This document shows, one piece after another, positions 13,627 through 13,836 of a stretch of 13,836 nt of DNA (its first letter is position 1; each line of letters opens with the position of its first letter). The stretch covers positions 1 to 13,836 of the forward strand of contig CAIYSH010000026.1 in the NCBI GenBank assembly GCA_903928755.1, given 5' to 3'. Position numbers and translations under genes: made by a program. The notes below the pieces were generated by a model that saw only the letters and a program-made list of their open reading frames with translations, was not told the origin of the DNA and did no database searches. Source of the stretch: an uncultured Alphaproteobacteria bacterium. Its GTDB lineage: Bacteria > Pseudomonadota > Alphaproteobacteria > Caulobacterales > Caulobacteraceae.

Positions 13627-13836
13627 TCAGGCTGACTCCAGCCTGTCCACAACCTGCTTAATCGCCGCAACCCGCCGCGTTAGTCTGGGATGGGAGCGGA
13701 AAATCTCATTGATGAAACCGGAAACGGGCGGAACCAATTTTTCCTGGTCCATGAAGGCCTCACAATTAAGTCCCGTATTCAGGCGCCGACACCCACAGCC
13801 CAGCATCTGCAAAGCGCCTCTCGAGGCATCCAGGTC
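13627..13836 (-). CDS. Probable M48-family metallopeptidase, C-terminal fragment
   Basis: The last 69 codons of a gene that enters from the right edge. The visible C-terminus ends VSGFINEIFRSHPRLTRRVA, then a short helix and LESA. The pattern of an aromatic/hydrophobic helix, then SHP-x-L-x-x-RVAAI, is the usual C-terminal end of M48 (HtpX/Ste24-like) peptidases in proteins with a membrane-associated zinc protease domain. The HExxH zinc motif would lie upstream, outside the window, so the assignment is by C-terminal pattern only. The stop codon lies inside a 7-bp inverted repeat. It is convergent with the acyl-CoA dehydrogenase. Confidence 0.65.
   Translation of the reverse strand, partial: DLDASRGALQMLGCGCRRLNTGLNCEAFMDQEKLVPPVSGFINEIFRSHPRLTRRVAAIKQVVDRLESA
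13628..13645. terminator. Hairpin overlapping the stop of the M48-like gene
   Basis: CAGGCTG (13628-13634) and CAGCCTG (13639-13645) form a 7-bp stem with a 4-nt ACTC loop, flanked by a second pairing option (GACAGG/CCTGTC at the outer edges). It covers the minus-strand stop codon. There is no T-run, so a terminator function is uncertain. Confidence 0.3.

Overview
The window looks like chromosome of a GC-rich alphaproteobacterium, most likely of the Caulobacterales (Caulobacter/Phenylobacterium type). The signs are a TolC-type gene beside a PCMT-like gene, GC-rich third codon positions, frequent TTG/GTG starts with 4-nt stop/start overlaps, and a TTGACG-type promoter element. The lineage is inferred from style and gene content, not from a phylogenetic marker. 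There are no IS elements, phage genes, CRISPR arrays or integrases, and no stretch over 300 bases without a gene.

Layout. 1-801 (minus): the first 35 codons of a probable TolC-family outer membrane protein and, upstream of it, a small degenerate protein-L-isoaspartate methyltransferase-like protein. 940-1013 (plus): tRNA-Cys(GCA). 1059-3139 (plus): a tightly packed operon of two unrecognised small ORFs and a D-aminoacylase-type amidohydrolase. 3148-3645 (minus): a secreted DUF3617 protein, convergent with the amidohydrolase. 3773-6375 (plus): an envelope glycosylation pair, a polyprenyl-phosphate-sugar synthase (GT2) fused to a GtrA domain and overlapping a multi-span GT39/ArnT-like transferase.

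6415-8419 (minus): a Tat-exported FAD amine/amino-acid oxidase-family protein followed 10 nt later by a one-haem cytochrome c with its own signal peptide. The pair suggests a periplasmic flavin dehydrogenase that passes electrons to cytochrome c rather than O2. 8595-12055 (minus): phosphotransferase (APH/ACAD10-11 kinase type), DUF6285 protein, kynureninase and a crotonase-family isomerase-like protein. The first three are chained by GTGA and TTGA overlaps. 12172-13506 (plus): a divergent acyl-CoA dehydrogenase, sharing with the kinase operon a short intergenic region that contains a perfect 8-bp inverted repeat. 13627-13836 (minus): the C-terminal end of a probable M48 metallopeptidase.

How the genes may work together. 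The kinase, DUF6285 protein and acyl-CoA dehydrogenase reproduce the gene set of the levulinate pathway lvaA-lvaB-lvaC and the kinase plus dehydrogenase domain pair of animal ACAD10/ACAD11, which together remove a 4-hydroxyl from acyl-CoAs. Here the module is joined to kynureninase and a crotonase, with the periplasmic amino-acid dehydrogenase next door. A catabolic island for an amino-acid-derived or hydroxylated acid substrate is a reasonable inference, but the substrate cannot be read from the sequence.
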